From Pampus argenteus (lineage: Eukaryota; Chordata; Actinopteri; Scombriformes; Stromateidae), in the NCBI GenBank assembly GCA_036937835.1, contig CM072876.1, forward strand, positions 878,001 through 942,000: a DNA stretch of 64,000 nt, written 5' to 3'. The notes beneath the pieces are model-generated. The model ran no database searches and was not told where the DNA came from. It worked only from the letters and a program-made list of their open reading frames with translations. Each line of letters opens with the position of its first letter. Position 1 is the first letter of the stretch. Positions 46,501 to 58,455 of the stretch are shown here, piece by piece. The position numbers were made by a program, and so were the translations under genes.

Positions 46501-48070
46501 TTCACTTCACTGTGTTTGGAAATGGAAAATATTGTTTTGTACAATATTAAACTACCAGACTATAAACAGCCACACAACTATTTACAGTTTATGATCACTC
46601 TTATCAATATTTCTTTATTACCAGCTATGACATACATTTACAGGGCTGTTGTGTTAAAGGGACATTACCCCAACACTAAAACATCATATTATTGTCACTG
46701 AGAGCAAATCTGACTGTTATTGTAACTCTTGGTTGAGTTCAGTGTTTCAGGTTGCTGTTGTCTTCCTACCTACACCGGTGTCCTGTCCGAAGATGAGCGA
46801 CGACATGAGGTTCCCCCACACGGCAGAGGATTGAAATATAAAAAAGAAGATGCCAAAGTATTGGTTAATGATATCTGAGCCTTTTTTGCCATCCTTGGCA
46901 GCCTGTATGTTGCCGGAGATGGTCAGGTAGGTGCATTTAGCCGACCACAACGGAGAACCGCCCAGACCCAGGATGACTGAGGTGGGGATGAGTGTGTACC
47001 TGTAAGAGAAAATCACTTTTCTAAACTTTTTCACTACACTTTTACTTTTTGACATTTTTTGTTTCCACTCATTCTGAACAAAATCTGAACCTCTTTGAAC
47101 ATAATGACCAACTGACTGATTGATTTCCTGATTGATTGATTGATTACCATCCTGGGTAGAGGTTTCCAAAGGAGTAGGAGATGTAGCAGGCCATGCCAGT
47201 AACAATGGTCCATTTACAGCCCAGATTTTTGATCATGATGGGGGGCAGAAACATGGAGGAGATGATGATGGAGGCATAGATGACGCTCAGAGACGCTACG
47301 CCCATCCCGTCCTCTGCATTCAGGCTGCTCTACAAGGAGGGACAGGACAGTGATGAGGATGTTAGTAAGTACAGTGGACCTAAAACTGATTATTTAACTG
47401 TATGTAGACGTTTCAACAATAAGATCCTTTCTGATCTGGACTATTGTAGGTCAGTGCAGCTCGCGTTGTCTTCTGATAGAAAATGAGAAGAAGACTTTAA
47501 AACCGACTATAGCAGAACAAAAAGACAAAAGCTGGATGTTGGTCAGAAGGAGGAGGAGGAGGAAAAGACTGGCAGGGAAGACAGAGGACAACAACAGGGA
47601 AGAGACACAGACCGCTGCGGCTGAATAAGTTTTATAGTTCAGTAGTTTAGTAAAATAGTTATTGACTTTATCTGTTGTAATTTAGTATAAAGTAGTATAT
47701 TAGTAGTATATCCTTCCCACCTAAATGATCTCCATCCACCACTAAAAGGAGCATTATGATTGTGTTGAAGCTTTCTAGTCTGTGAAGCTACACGTGGATT
47801 TAATACGCTGGACCAATACTTCTTTATTAGTGGATGTACTGTCATGTATGTCAGTATTTAAATTATGCACAAACACCTTAATTAATTGTCTCCACATAAA
47901 TCTGAATGAATAAATCTCTTCAACCAAAATTGAATAAAAACATTAATAATACTGATTTTGAGTTGCTTTTGTCTTCCTACCTGCAGGCTCTGCAGGCCTC
48001 CGTAAGCTGTGAACAGGAACAGAAACCCCAGAGAGACAACCAACACGTTCTTGAAGTTACGGCTGATCAT
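43275..48070 (-). CDS. unc93a: UNC93-like protein UNC93A, complete coding region, 8 exons
   Basis: This is a multi-pass membrane protein of the UNC93 branch of the major facilitator-like superfamily. The biochemical role of UNC93A is not established. Coding exons in reading order: 48070-47981, 47329-47148, 46999-46776, 45121-44996, 44789-44578, 44356-44221, 44134-44003, 43564-43275. All introns are GT-AG and the exons sum to 1392 nt, giving 463 residues (human UNC93A 457). Conserved stretches include FTAYGGLQSLQ, YTLIPTS, LWSAKCTYLTI, NQYFGIFF, WGNLMSSLIFG, FLSGEYTK, YVTCALGIHYVGF, DAIWQTQ and EAAFANYR. Two N-glycosylation sequons (N184, N188) lie in the loop of exon 4. The start chosen is the ATG giving MISRNFKNVLVVS, matching the human N terminus. 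The exon has an acceptor at 48098, so at least one noncoding exon lies upstream. Confidence 0.96.
43685..43851. repeat. Short copy of the GCTGCAAC element with both ends
   Basis: AGAGCTGCAACAATTGG at one end and ATTGATGGTTGCAGCCCT at the other form inverted ends around an AT-rich core. It lies in the last intron of unc93a. Confidence 0.7.
44003..44134 (-). CDS. unc93a: unc93a coding exon 7
   Basis: The exon encodes residues 325-367 with CCIIALLFWRP, LAVFFVFPALWG and MADAIWQTQTN. The splice sites are TTTCCAG| and AATG|GTGAGA. Confidence 0.95.
44221..44356 (-). CDS. unc93a: unc93a coding exon 6
   Basis: The exon encodes residues 279-323, NYVTCALGIHYVGFVMMCF to RLARYTGRAALFFT, matching human YVTCTLGIQFVGYVMICF and QYTGRAVLYV. 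Confidence 0.95.
44578..44789 (-). CDS. unc93a: unc93a coding exon 5
   Basis: The exon encodes residues 209-278. It has a hydrophobic helix (VGLVAMLIVAVFL), a cytoplasm-like hydrophilic stretch, and LVTLIPLTMYSGFEQSFLSG ending EYTK at the donor GTGAGG. Confidence 0.95.
44996..45121 (-). CDS. unc93a: unc93a coding exon 4
   Basis: The exon encodes residues 167-207: DIPEEQLQLCGAAECG, then two sequons in NVSTNST and the start of the next helix (LVWTLVGCYIG). It matches the human PEEQL...CGASDC loop. Confidence 0.94.
45480..46355 (-). mobile_element. Degenerate Tc1/mariner transposon in a unc93a intron
   Basis: On the minus strand, broken reading frames give pieces of a Tc1-type transposase, including RYRESCVVPTV and ETILPKNTAVNNE, followed by a decayed copy of the region that normally holds a catalytic Asp. 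An internal piece of the usual protein appears deleted between these two. Nucleotide stretches such as the one around 45895-45930 and 45960-45985 match the common fish Tc1 copy. The high-coordinate end (AAAACTTTTGG near 46350) looks like the usual inverted-repeat end. It has stops and frameshifts and must be inactive. It sits in the intron between unc93a coding exons 3 and 4. Confidence 0.82.
46776..46999 (-). CDS. unc93a: unc93a coding exon 3
   Basis: The exon encodes residues 92-165, the best-conserved part: YTLIPTSVILGLG, PLWSAKCTYLTISGN, NQYFGIFFFIFQSS and WGNLMSSLIFGQ. The donor is CACCG|GTGTAG. Confidence 0.96.
47148..47329 (-). CDS. unc93a: unc93a coding exon 2
   Basis: The exon encodes residues 31-90 from SSLNAEDGMGVASLSV through SSMFLPP and NLGCKWTI to the Trp split with exon 3. 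It covers the second and third predicted membrane segments. The acceptor is CCTTGTAG| and the donor is GGATG|GTAATC. Confidence 0.95.
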
Positions 48071-48098
48071 GGCTGCCTTCAAAAACAGACGATCCACC
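47981..48098 (-). CDS. unc93a: unc93a first coding exon
   Basis: The exon encodes residues 1-30, including the first membrane segment (NVLVVSLGFLFLFTAYGG). The upstream acceptor TTTTTCTTAAAG| places the exon start at 48098 with a 28-nt leader before the ATG at 48070. An in-frame GTG upstream is not used as a start in this family. The donor is CTGCAG|GTAGGA. Confidence 0.92.
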
Positions 48099-48225
48099 TT
48101 TAAGAAAAAGAAGAAGTAAAGACCGTCAGCTCAGTGTTGACAGCTGACAGCTCAGGGATCTCTCTGCTGAAACTGGTGTGGTGATAAACTCATGCACTGG
48201 AGCAACTGAGGACAAAGTCCAGCAA

Positions 48226-48249
48226 TGACACACACACACACACACACAG
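48226..48249. repeat. (AC)n microsatellite
   Basis: About 12 AC units just upstream of the first coding exon of unc93a. Confidence 0.9.
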
Positions 48250-48878
48250 ACACACTCATACTGTTTCTTCACATGAATCTTTATCATTGGCCCTCCCACA
48301 TAATGGGTCAATACAGTATGAACCTAAAACCTCCCTGTTTATTGTTTGTTGCATTAAAGCTTCCTTTCCTCCTTCCTCCTTCTCTGTGCTGTTTCTGTGC
48401 ATCTTCATCAGGTTCAGGTTAACAACCTTGCTGTCATCCTTACATACAGAGCAAAGGTTTACTGCATGATCCTTTAATTTTACGACAGCTCAGTCTCAAA
48501 AACATGAAGTTGTTGTTAGAAGAATATAACAAAAACACAGAGAGCCTTCAGTCTGCTGTCTGTTGTCTCAGCTGCAGAGTTTCTACGGGACTCTGTGATC
48601 GAGCTGATCGAGCTGTAGATCTGTAGATCTGTAGATCTGACTGACTGGAGGAGAGATGCTGTTACAGATCTGTTATGTCCTTATGAGAAGTGCTCACCTG
48701 CATTAAGAAGCAGAGATCTAATGTTACGTTACATAGCATCTAAAAAAACAGCATGTAAATATAGTTGTTAAATGTATTAAAACCTTTTACAGCAGGTTTC
48801 TCTAGTTTACAGTTTAAAGTATTTAACAGAACAAAAAACAAACTTTTATACGACGAAGTGAGCTTTAACTGGTGTATT

Positions 48879-49046
48879 GTTAATTACACTAAAATATATG
48901 TTAATTACACTAAAATATATGATCATTACACTAAAATATATGATAATTACACTAAAATATATGATAATTACACTAAAATATATGTTAATTACACTAAAAT
49001 ATATGATAATTACACTAAAATATATGTTAATTACACTAAAATACAT
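48879..49046. repeat. 21-bp minisatellite, 8 copies
   Basis: Eight copies of a 21-bp unit of the form G(TT/AT)(A/C)ATTACACTAAAATATAT. The differences fall mainly at bases 2-4. Because 21 is a multiple of 3, it stays open in several frames and yields a repeating NYTKIY peptide, which I regard as an artefact. Confidence 0.95.
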
Positions 49047-49689
49047 CGTCAGTCAAGCCATAACTTTACCTTGTGGTCCTTTGACATTATAATATAATGG
49101 TACACATGTCAGTACATGTTGTATTTCATAATCTTATGTTTATTAATGTAATGTAATGTAGTAGTACTTTAGTACATGTATTCCACCACCATATATTATA
49201 TGTTTTTGTACATTCATATTAAGAAGCATACATCATTAATAAACAATAACTGAGTATGAAATGAATATAGGTTGGTTATGGGTGGGGTCAAAAGGTGTTT
49301 AAAGTTGTGAGTATTAAAATCAAACACGTTAGTGAGTTAGATTTTCAGACGGGCGTGTCGTCAATAAACTTCAGAAACTGACAATCACTAAAGTCATAAC
49401 CTCCAATTATCATAAAACGATAGCAGCTATGAGAATGACGAGTTGATGACACTGACGACAACTTGACTTTGAACTGTTTACTCAAGAAATCATTTGTTAC
49501 ATAAACTCAGAAACAGATTATAGACTTTAAACAAATGATAATATAAGAAATGTTTAATTTACTGTTTGAACCTGATCAGATTTATACAGAAACGTGAAGC
49601 TGCTGTGATGATCTGTGGGTTTTCAGTCTGATTACCTAACCCTAACCCTCTAACAGCACACACTGTTATCTAATCTAACTGTAATCTGA

Positions 49690-50396
49690 CATCTTGATGA
49701 TGGTAAACTTCCAGAGGAAAGCATCACACTTCACACCGGTGAACATCCAGGGATTGGACATAGAGGTGGTGCAGAGCTACAAATTCCTGGGTGTTCACCT
49801 GAACAATAAACTGGACTGGACTGATAACACCCATGCTCTCTACAAGAAGGGCCAGAGCCGTCTCCACCTGCTGAGGAGGCTGAGGTCCTTCGGAGTATGC
49901 AGAGCTCTCCTTAGGACTTTCTATGACTCTGTGGTGGCCTCAGCCATCTTTTATGCTGTGGTCTGCTGGAGAGGGGGCAGCACGGACAGGGACAGGAGCA
50001 GACTCAACAGACTTATTAGAAGAGCGAGCTCTGTCCTGGACTGTCCTCTGGACTCCACAGAGGAGGTGGGTGAGAGGAGGATGTTAGCTAAGCTGACATC
50101 CATCATGGACAACACCTCTCACCCCCTACAAGACAACTGTAGGGTCTCTGAGCAGCTCCTTCAGCAGCAGACTGTTACACCCACGGTGTAAGAAGGAGAG
50201 GGTCCGCAGGTCCTTCATCCCTGCTGCTGTGAGACTTTACAACACCTGCACTTGATCATGTTGTAGTCTCTTGTACATGTGTTTCTACTTTCTGTAAATC
50301 TGTAAATATGTACACTGTTTCTTTTCCCTCCTTCCGCTGCTGTAACAAGTAAATTTCCCTGTTGTGGGATCAATAAAGTATATCTTATCTTAAAAC
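49690..50396 (+). mobile_element. 5'-truncated non-LTR retrotransposon (LINE, CR1/L2/Rex-like), 3' end
   Basis: The segment encodes the last part of a LINE reverse transcriptase: YKFLGVHLNNKLDWT, LLRRLRSFGV, LLRTFYDSVVASAIFY and RLIRRASSVL are typical of fish LINEs. A frameshift near 50150 moves the end of the protein (HPRCKKERVRRSFIPAAVRLYN) to another frame. After the stop there is a short 3' UTR ending in GGGATCAATAAAGTATATCTTATCTTA, written here as GGGATCAATAAAG followed by TATCTTATCTTA. The 5' end and endonuclease are missing, so this is a dead copy upstream of unc93a. The clade is judged by eye. Confidence 0.85.
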
Positions 50397-51659
50397 ACCA
50401 CAAATGGAAAAAAAGTTCTGTTAAAAACATTTAATGAGTAAAATATAAAAGTTATTTCTGAACCAACAATATTCACATTTATGATCATTTATGTAGATAA
50501 ACTGATAAAAGACTAATAAAAGTACATCTGTATATATAGAGACATGTGTTGTACAGTATGTCCAGTTACTTTTATGCAGGCACATACATTCACAATCGTG
50601 CATAAACAATAATAAACATGAGAGCTTAATCAATTAGCTGCAAAATATTAGATTTATTTTGATAATCAGTCCATCTCTTCTGGGTTTTACATAAAACACA
50701 GACACACATTTACACACCATACAGCTAAAAGTATGACGAGTCTGTCATCACTGTGTGTGTACGGCCACTAGAGGGAAGTAGAGTCCAATAAATAAAGTTT
50801 AATAAAGTTGATTAGTGAAATACTGTATACTGCAGTACAGTAAGTTTTTTCTGTACTGAAATATCCACATCGTTCATTTAGTGTGTGTGTGATCTTTAAA
50901 CCAGCTTCATGTATGTATGTATGTACAGATCAGATATGAACACATGATGCTGCTGGTGTTTACACGGTACCCCGCCCGTCTCCTCCTGCAGGAGGCTCCG
51001 TCTCCTCCTGCAGCCTCTGCTTTCATTATTCAACCACATCTCCAATCACTTTAAATTTATAGAGACAAATATTGTACAATACATTTGTCTGACAGCTACA
51101 GTCACTTTGCAGATTAACATTTTACATACAAAACGTTTTGTTAGCTAAGTACAACTTCTACCTCTCACTAAGACATGTGAGACTATTACATGAGTGATCT
51201 TAAAACTGATCAAGTCTGAGACTAATATGTAATCAATGAGGTTTTAACTGAAGTAAAAGGCTAATTTCAGTTCCAGATATGAGTGTAACTCTAATTACAG
51301 CATTATAATATCTATACATGACGTGTCACTGTCCTGTATGAACGCTGTCTGACGTTTCCTCTAAATGCCTCAAACACAAAGTCCAAGGACGCAGCGTCTG
51401 ACTGGTTGGTTTGATTTGAACTACTGTGACTGGTTTATTCTCCCTGAATGTTTATTGGCTGAATAAATGGACCTATGGGGAGTAAGAAACAACCTCCCGC
51501 TACACACACACAGACACACACAGACACACACACACTCTGCTGGGCCCTGAGGCGGAGAATTTCAGGTATTAGAGCAGCAGACAGACAGGTATGTCTGCTC
51601 TGCTTCAGATATGAGCTGAAAGCTCTGTGAGCACACTGGCTTAGAGCACTTTAATAATA

Positions 51660-51660
<1 letters not shown>

Positions 51661-51696
<36 letters not shown>
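51661..51696. repeat. (GT)n microsatellite
   Basis: About 17 GT units in gene-free sequence upstream of unc93a. Confidence 0.95.
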
Positions 51697-51697
<1 letters not shown>

Positions 51698-54684
51698 AGG
51701 TATTCCTCACTTTGTGGGGACATAAATCTGTTTACACATTGGCGTTGTGGGGACTCGCCTCCCTCATGAGGAGAAAAAGCACCACTTAAGTTCCTGATTA
51801 TTAATCTTGGTTAATACGTTTGTCCATAAAATGTCCTGTTACCTGTTAAAGTTCCCCATAGTCTAAAGTCCATCATCAAAGCAATAAATCATCACATATG
51901 AGAAGCTGAAACCACTTTATCTGCTTCATTTTTGCTTTAAAATGATTATTATAACATGTTTTTATATACGGTACTTTTCACTGACTAAAAGTATTTGAAT
52001 AAGTAATTAACTCTTTGTGCTCTTTTCTCAGTGTGCTGAGCAACTGATAAAGAAACTGAATGATAGTTTCTTCAGTTCATTTTTTTTAAACACAAATAAA
52101 TGTAAAAGAGCATCAGATGAGACCTTTTATAAAAATGCTTCAGGTTGAAACTTGGAAAGAGGTTTTCTCTTCCTTTTGATGCTCTCTGAGGTAACGTGGG
52201 ACTAATGCTTCATAGAGGCCAGTGAGCGCTGGGTCACTCTCTCTAATCCCAGACCCCTACCTGTCTGACTGCTGCAGAGTCGTGGGAAAAACCTCACACA
52301 CTCTCATTCCTCCTTTTCCAGACTCTCTTTTCTCACACCAAATCCCTCCTGGAATCTCAGACCTGTGTGTGAACCAGACTCTGACCGATAACTGATCCTT
52401 CTGGCCTGAAGATGTCTCCATATCTTTAAATCTGAGTACTTCTATGATAAATAAATTCAGTTTAAACTAACAGTATTCAGTTTCCCTCTCTGAAGTTCCT
52501 TCTCGTCCGTGCAGAAAAAGGTTAATGTAATAGATATTCGTTATAATAAAACATTTCTACATGCAGTCTGATGTAAATCTCTTATTAGAAGCAGCTAAAG
52601 TTACAGGCTTCTCATACGACCGCTGAAGTATTTATTACAAGCATGTAATCAATCAATCTATATCACATGATTCATATCAGAGGTGGAGCTGACGGACTAA
52701 ACCACTTCAGATTTATAATAATAAACTAAACATGTATCACATCCAGAAGAAAAGTCAAACAGGAACAGAAAACATGTTTGGACTGACGTGAAATCACATT
52801 ATTAATATGTGAAATATAATATTTGTGTGTTTATATCATATATTTTAGCTCTAGGATGGTAAAGTAGGTTCAGATTGAAATATCCCAACAACCAAGTATT
52901 ATATTATAATTACATTTTTTACATTATAGGTCAGGATATATCCCACCAAGGACACAACTGTAACATCACGAGAAGGAGAAGGAGGCACCTGTACCTTCAT
53001 CCTGATGGTATTCAGCCCAGAAAGGATGTGACGCATCTAACAAACGTCAAACTGTTGTTGACCAACAATCCTACTGAACGTATTGACAGTCGTATTGATC
53101 CTGCTGCTCTGCACACATGAACAACAGAAGGGAACTCGTATCTGTACCTTCATTTTTCATCTTACGCCCTCAAACGTCCAATAATAAAATCTGCTAAGTG
53201 TAAATCTACCCAGAGATAAACAGTCAGCTGTGATTATAGTTCTCTGTACTTTACTGTGATAATTCACAATGATTAACCAGACAGTGATACTACATCTGCG
53301 TGGAAGTTAAACAGTGTCTGTTTATTCTGAGCTAGTTCATGGTTGAGTCCGAGCCTCCCTCCACCTATAAAACGCTGCACTGATTTTCACTTATATTTGG
53401 AAGCACTGCGGCGTGTTTCAGGGTGTTTATAAAGGTAGAAAGACGTGACTGGCATTGATCAGAAACAGATAATTAAAGTTGATGAAGAACCTAAAACTGA
53501 ACCAAATTATCGGCGGTATCTCGATGCAACAGCTGGTACCCTCAGTACTTAACTTGATGGATGTGTCTGACTAAGTAAACACGTTTGTTTACAGCTTATC
53601 ACGATCAAAAGTGCATTCCTTGCAAAGGGAAGAATAAAGAGAGATCTGAGGTGAAGTCAAAGGTGAGAGGTTATCATTTAGAGAGGACGAGGGAAGGGAA
53701 GCCAGAGGAAGACTTTCCTTCCTGTGAGACACACAGATCCACAGGATGGTAGAAACTACCTGCTGCTACACACATGATGCAATATGACAACAGTGATCAT
53801 AGTAAGTTACTAAAGACTAGAAGCAGAAATGTAAAAACAACAATTTGTGGTTTTAGGGGAAGTTACAGCTGTGACTTTTCTTGATAAACAGTTTGTTTGT
53901 CCAGCATACCCGCTGGTTGCCTGGCAACCTTGTTGGGAAGTCATAACCGCTGCTCTTAACTCATCCTGAAACCACACATTGTTGTATTTACGTTTCTATT
54001 TGAACCTCTAACAGAGCCAGGCTAGCTGTTTCCATCTGCCTCCAGTCTTTATGCTAAGCTAAGCTAATAGAGCAGAAACAGAGCTGTAATGTTGCTCTGT
54101 AACTGCTGGATGTAGAAACATATTAACTTAAAAGATGATGATGATATGTTGGTGTCGTGTGCACGGCTTGTTTCCGCTGCACATGTAAACATGAGTTATA
54201 TCATAATTATGATGAGTAGTCAATAGCATTCGTAGGATATTATGGTTACAAAATATTTCCAAGTTTCTTTTTATATAGACAAGAAGTATTTATGAAAACT
54301 AATAACAAACTGAATTGACTGAATACTGGGTGTCACCTATTAACAACACGTATGGGTCTGAATCAGATGGGTGTTAACCACACGGTTGCTGCCTCAGGCT
54401 GAACAGCCGCAGCAGGCTTCGCTTTTAGCAGCTGGTATCTGTGGCGAGCTTCACTTTTAGCGTTCAGCCTCACACTCTGCCAGCTGCGGTGACATGCGTT
54501 GGTATTTCAGCAGTTAGCTGTCATTAGCGGTTTCAGTATTTTCTGCAGCTTAACCAGAAATGAGCTCATCTTGTGTTGCTGCTGTTTAGCTGCAGGCTTG
54601 TGTTTTTTTCTCACTAACATACATAGAATATGTGGATCTACTATACATGTAATGTCAAGTATGTGAGCAAAGTGGCAGGAACAC

Positions 54685-54689
<5 letters not shown>

Positions 54690-54748
<59 letters not shown>

Positions 54749-54772
54749 TGTATATATATATATATATGTTAT
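54690..54772. repeat. (AT)n microsatellite
   Basis: About 27 AT units, a short interruption (GTACTGTA), then more AT. It lies 80 bp before a long GT array. Confidence 0.95.
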
Positions 54773-54856
54773 CAGGTTATACCCGAGGAAAATAAAACTC
54801 CCTGAAAGACTTCTTCTGCTTTAGAAGGATGTTTTGGTATTTTGCTTTTTATCCTT

Positions 54857-54906
<50 letters not shown>

Positions 54907-54921
54907 GTGTGCGTGTGTGCG

Positions 54922-54962
<41 letters not shown>

Positions 54963-55022
54963 GTGTATGTGTGTGTGTGTGTGTGTGCGTGTGTGTGTGC
55001 GTGTGTGTGTGTGTGTGTGCGT
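54857..55022. repeat. (GT)n array with GC interruptions
   Basis: About 165 bp of alternating purine-pyrimidine GT with regular GCGT interruptions and one TATGT. Long open frames on both strands here are repeat artefacts. Confidence 0.97.
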
Positions 55023-58000
55023 TGTTTGTTCCAGGCTACATATTGCAAACAGGAGTCATTCCTGAAACATTCATTGTGTCCGTACGTGTGTTTGTGTGAG
55101 AGACACCAGACGATCCATTGTTACATGTTTGCTGACATGGTGCATCATCTGCAGTGTTGCTTCTGTTGCTTTCCCAGCAGCACAATGAACAGCCCAGAGA
55201 TGCTGAGCCCGACACTCCTCGGCTTTATTTAGCTGAATGACAAACACACACGTGCACGACAGGGCCGACAGAATGAGTGTGTTGGCATCTCAAAAGGAGT
55301 GAAAGGAACAAGAAGCGTGAGCAGTAAAGGAAATGACAAAACCAACCCGAGTATCTGAAATCTGATGTGATTAGATAAGAACTTGTTGCTTGTTTTAGTT
55401 TTAAAACAAGTTAAAGATTTGTTTCTGGAGGCGTGGCTGCATCTCGTTCAGTCAGACATGATCCCAACGCTGCTCAGTGCCAGATGTAGAAAAAGAGACG
55501 GAAAAGGGGGATCAATTAGAAAAGCTGCTTTGTTACATATCTGATGTGTTTTAGGATGTGAAAGAGAGAAGATGAGATTAATGCAGTTTAGATACAAAAA
55601 GAAACAGAAAGAAAAAGATGTTTTTTCTCTGACTTTTCATGTCATGTTTTTATGACTTTTACTTTTTAGGCTTTAAAAATATTTTTAAATGAAACAATTC
55701 AAGGATTGTGTTCACAAGAAGAGTCACACATAAAGGGTTATGGTTATTATTAGGGTTATTATTTATATATATAACAAATCTCACGTGCAGAGCCAAACCA
55801 ACAAAGTCTGATATATCAATCTATGTACAAATAACACGACTTTAGAGTCTCAAATTGGATACGAAAATCAGTCAGCTGACATCAATATAATATGATATTC
55901 TTTCACTTCTGGGTAGTAAACAAATTGAATTAAAACAGATTTAGTAGAGAATATAATAAGTATGTAATATGGTTGTAAATTCATAAATAAATATTGATGT
56001 CATCCTGTTTTTTTGACCTTTAATAAATAAAAACACTGAACATACAGTGTAAACGGCCTCATATCACGCTGTGTGTTAAGTCAATAGAAACTGTAGCTCT
56101 TATCAAGTTTTGGAAAGAAGAAAAGTTCAAGAACATCCTCTCCTTGCTCGGAGCAGAGTGTGTGAGGTGAAGATATCCAGACAGAGAGAGGAAGATGATG
56201 ACAAAGGAAAGCTCCAAGAGAAGGAAAAAAACGTCCATGAATTATTCAACTCTCCCTTTGTCTGCTCTCCATTTATCTCTCAATCCTCTCTTTTTCTGCT
56301 CTCTTCCCTGAGCTGCTGCAGCGTCTGACAGCTTCATTGTTGCTGCTGGGAGCTACTCAGAGTGTGTGTGTTTCTATTCTTGTGTTCGTGTGAAGCGCAG
56401 GGCGTTTTTGTGATGCGTGTGTATAAAGTGTAAATGCTGTATAATAGTGAGCTGCCTTGTGTCCACCCCCCGCCACATACACGCACTCACACGACTTGAA
56501 ATAGCCTGATAATTAGACAGGAAAATTACAGTCCTTTCTGCCTGCTTGCAGCTGAGGACTGTGGGAAACGTAGGCAGCTTAAGTGTTTCCTTTATTGCAG
56601 TGGTGGCAGAGGACCAGGAGTGTTTTTAGGATTTCTAAAGGCAGAGCAAAAAAGGAGACGTGGTTAGTGTGCTGCATTCAAAGTTCATCCCAATTTTAGT
56701 TGAGTAGCTGCGTAGAATGAGAAATGTTTTTTAAAGGATGTAAATAAGTTGCAGTTGCAAAAAACAGCCATGATTTATTGGGAAATGTCTAAATCTTGTC
56801 TGGAAATAGTAGGACAATTTAAAATGTATGTGCATTTAGGTTGTTGTTGCTGTAAATAGATGAAATGACATCTGGAAGAATCTGGGAACAAATGACTACA
56901 TGGTATAGAGGATTAAAATCCCCATTTGAATGTTTTATGCATCAGATTTGGGAATAAAATGTGTAATACTGTTTGGAAAAAATCAAAATGTACTTAGCCA
57001 ATATTGAAAGTTTCAACCTACCATATAACAAGAATCAATGAGTTATTATGAGATTTGGTAAATTCTCTACACTAAAAACTGGAAACCAAAAACCTGGCTG
57101 ATGGTGACAGACTGGTGTTTTTTTGTATGAACCAGTGAACTGTCAGCGGGACAAATAACTTTTTGTTCACTGTAACCAGGCACCAAATAACTCTGGTGAC
57201 ATATTTTATCAGTTTACATGTAGAGTCGATGGATTTACAGTTCACAGGTAGGAACACTAAGTGGTGTTAAATTAAACTTGGAGGTTGGAGGTTGTCTGAA
57301 ACGCAGCGTTAGATCAGGATCAGGAGGCTTCAGGGTCTTTTCGGGTATATGAACATAATATATATATATATTTATATATATGGGTAAAGAAGAGTCTCCA
57401 ACTGAATTACAAAGAGGAAAATATGTAGCAACAGGATTATAAAATGAAATCCAAGCCGAGTTAACAAACAGAGAACAGATTTACACAAGTGTTACTTTTA
57501 TTGTATTATTGTATGATTTAGCTAGTGTTAATTACCTTGGCAAACGGGATGCCAAATAGTCTCATTGTTGTCAGGAACGAGGCAGCCAGCTGACTCTGCA
57601 CAAACTGGTTTCTGCAGCTGACTCACACATGCAGATCTCATGCACACGTTTGCACTGTGTGACTTGTGTTTACTTTGAATATTTCAAACCGGTTTAACTG
57701 GCGCTGCACCCTTATGTCTCCACACACACACACACATATACACACAGGACAGTGTGTTTGACTTTGCCATGATATCAGCTGGATCAACAGGTGCTGCCAC
57801 TTGCTCCACCAGCACCAGCTGTTTGTAAATCATCAACAAGACAAAGTGATCGTTTTAACCCAGAGCACCAAACAACGCTGTCACGTCATCAAAAAACATC
57901 TTTATTGTTTAGTAGTGATGTGTGATGGACAGGAGTCACATGATCAAGCCACGAATCAATAAACGACAAAACAAAGGCTGTATAAGCTATTCTCGGCGAG

Positions 58001-58310
58001 CACAGTGACTGATGATGACCATGACTCTGGTAACAGACGTTGCTCTATAGAGCCCTTTGTGTGTTTCTGTCACAGGCTGACTTAATGGAGAGGTCCTGAG
58101 TGGTGGAGGCTGATACTCGCTCACACATTCAGTCCAACGTGACCGAACAGTGTGTGTATTTAACTGTCTTTAGTAACAGCTTTGTTTATTTACTGTGTAC
58201 CAAGTAGTGCACGTGAACAGAATGACAATTAATTTGGCCTTAAATCTTGAAGTAATGATGTAGTAGCATCCTTCGCTGCCTTCAGTACCTGCTCTGGTTG
58301 GTCAGGACTA

Positions 58311-58455
58311 AGGCTGCAACAGTTAGTCAATTAACTGATTGACAGAAAATTCATCTGCAACAGTTTTGATTTTTTTTTTTTTTTTAAACCATTTTCTGCT
58401 GTTTTATTGACCAAATAATTTGTCGATTAATTATGAAAATAATCTACAAAATGAT
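58311..58455. repeat. Partial copy of the GCTGCAAC element
   Basis: AGGCTGCAACAGTTAGTCAATTAACTGATT and TTTGTCGATTAATTATGAAAATAATC (given in pieces: AGGCTGCAACAGTTAG, TTTGTCGATTAATTATG) match the family. A poly-T run interrupts it. Confidence 0.6.

Noticed and set aside
48071..48098. Upstream in-frame GTG as the start of unc93a
   Set aside because: Vertebrate initiation at GTG is rare. The ATG at 48070 aligns with the start of human UNC93A, and the preceding bases follow a splice acceptor.
48765..49097. Open frame giving a repeating NYTKIY peptide
   Set aside because: It is fully explained by the 21-bp minisatellite (a multiple of 3 with no stop). The opposite strand is open for the same reason.
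49620..49660. CCTAACCCTAACCCT resembling telomeric repeat
   Set aside because: Only about two units, so it is too short to be an interstitial telomere array.
54829..55232. Several overlapping frames rich in Cys-Val or Thr-His
   Set aside because: They are produced by the GT array on both strands and have no family resemblance.
56110..56328. A charged 72-residue frame
   Set aside because: The purine-rich DNA explains the Lys/Glu/Arg bias. No homology recognised.
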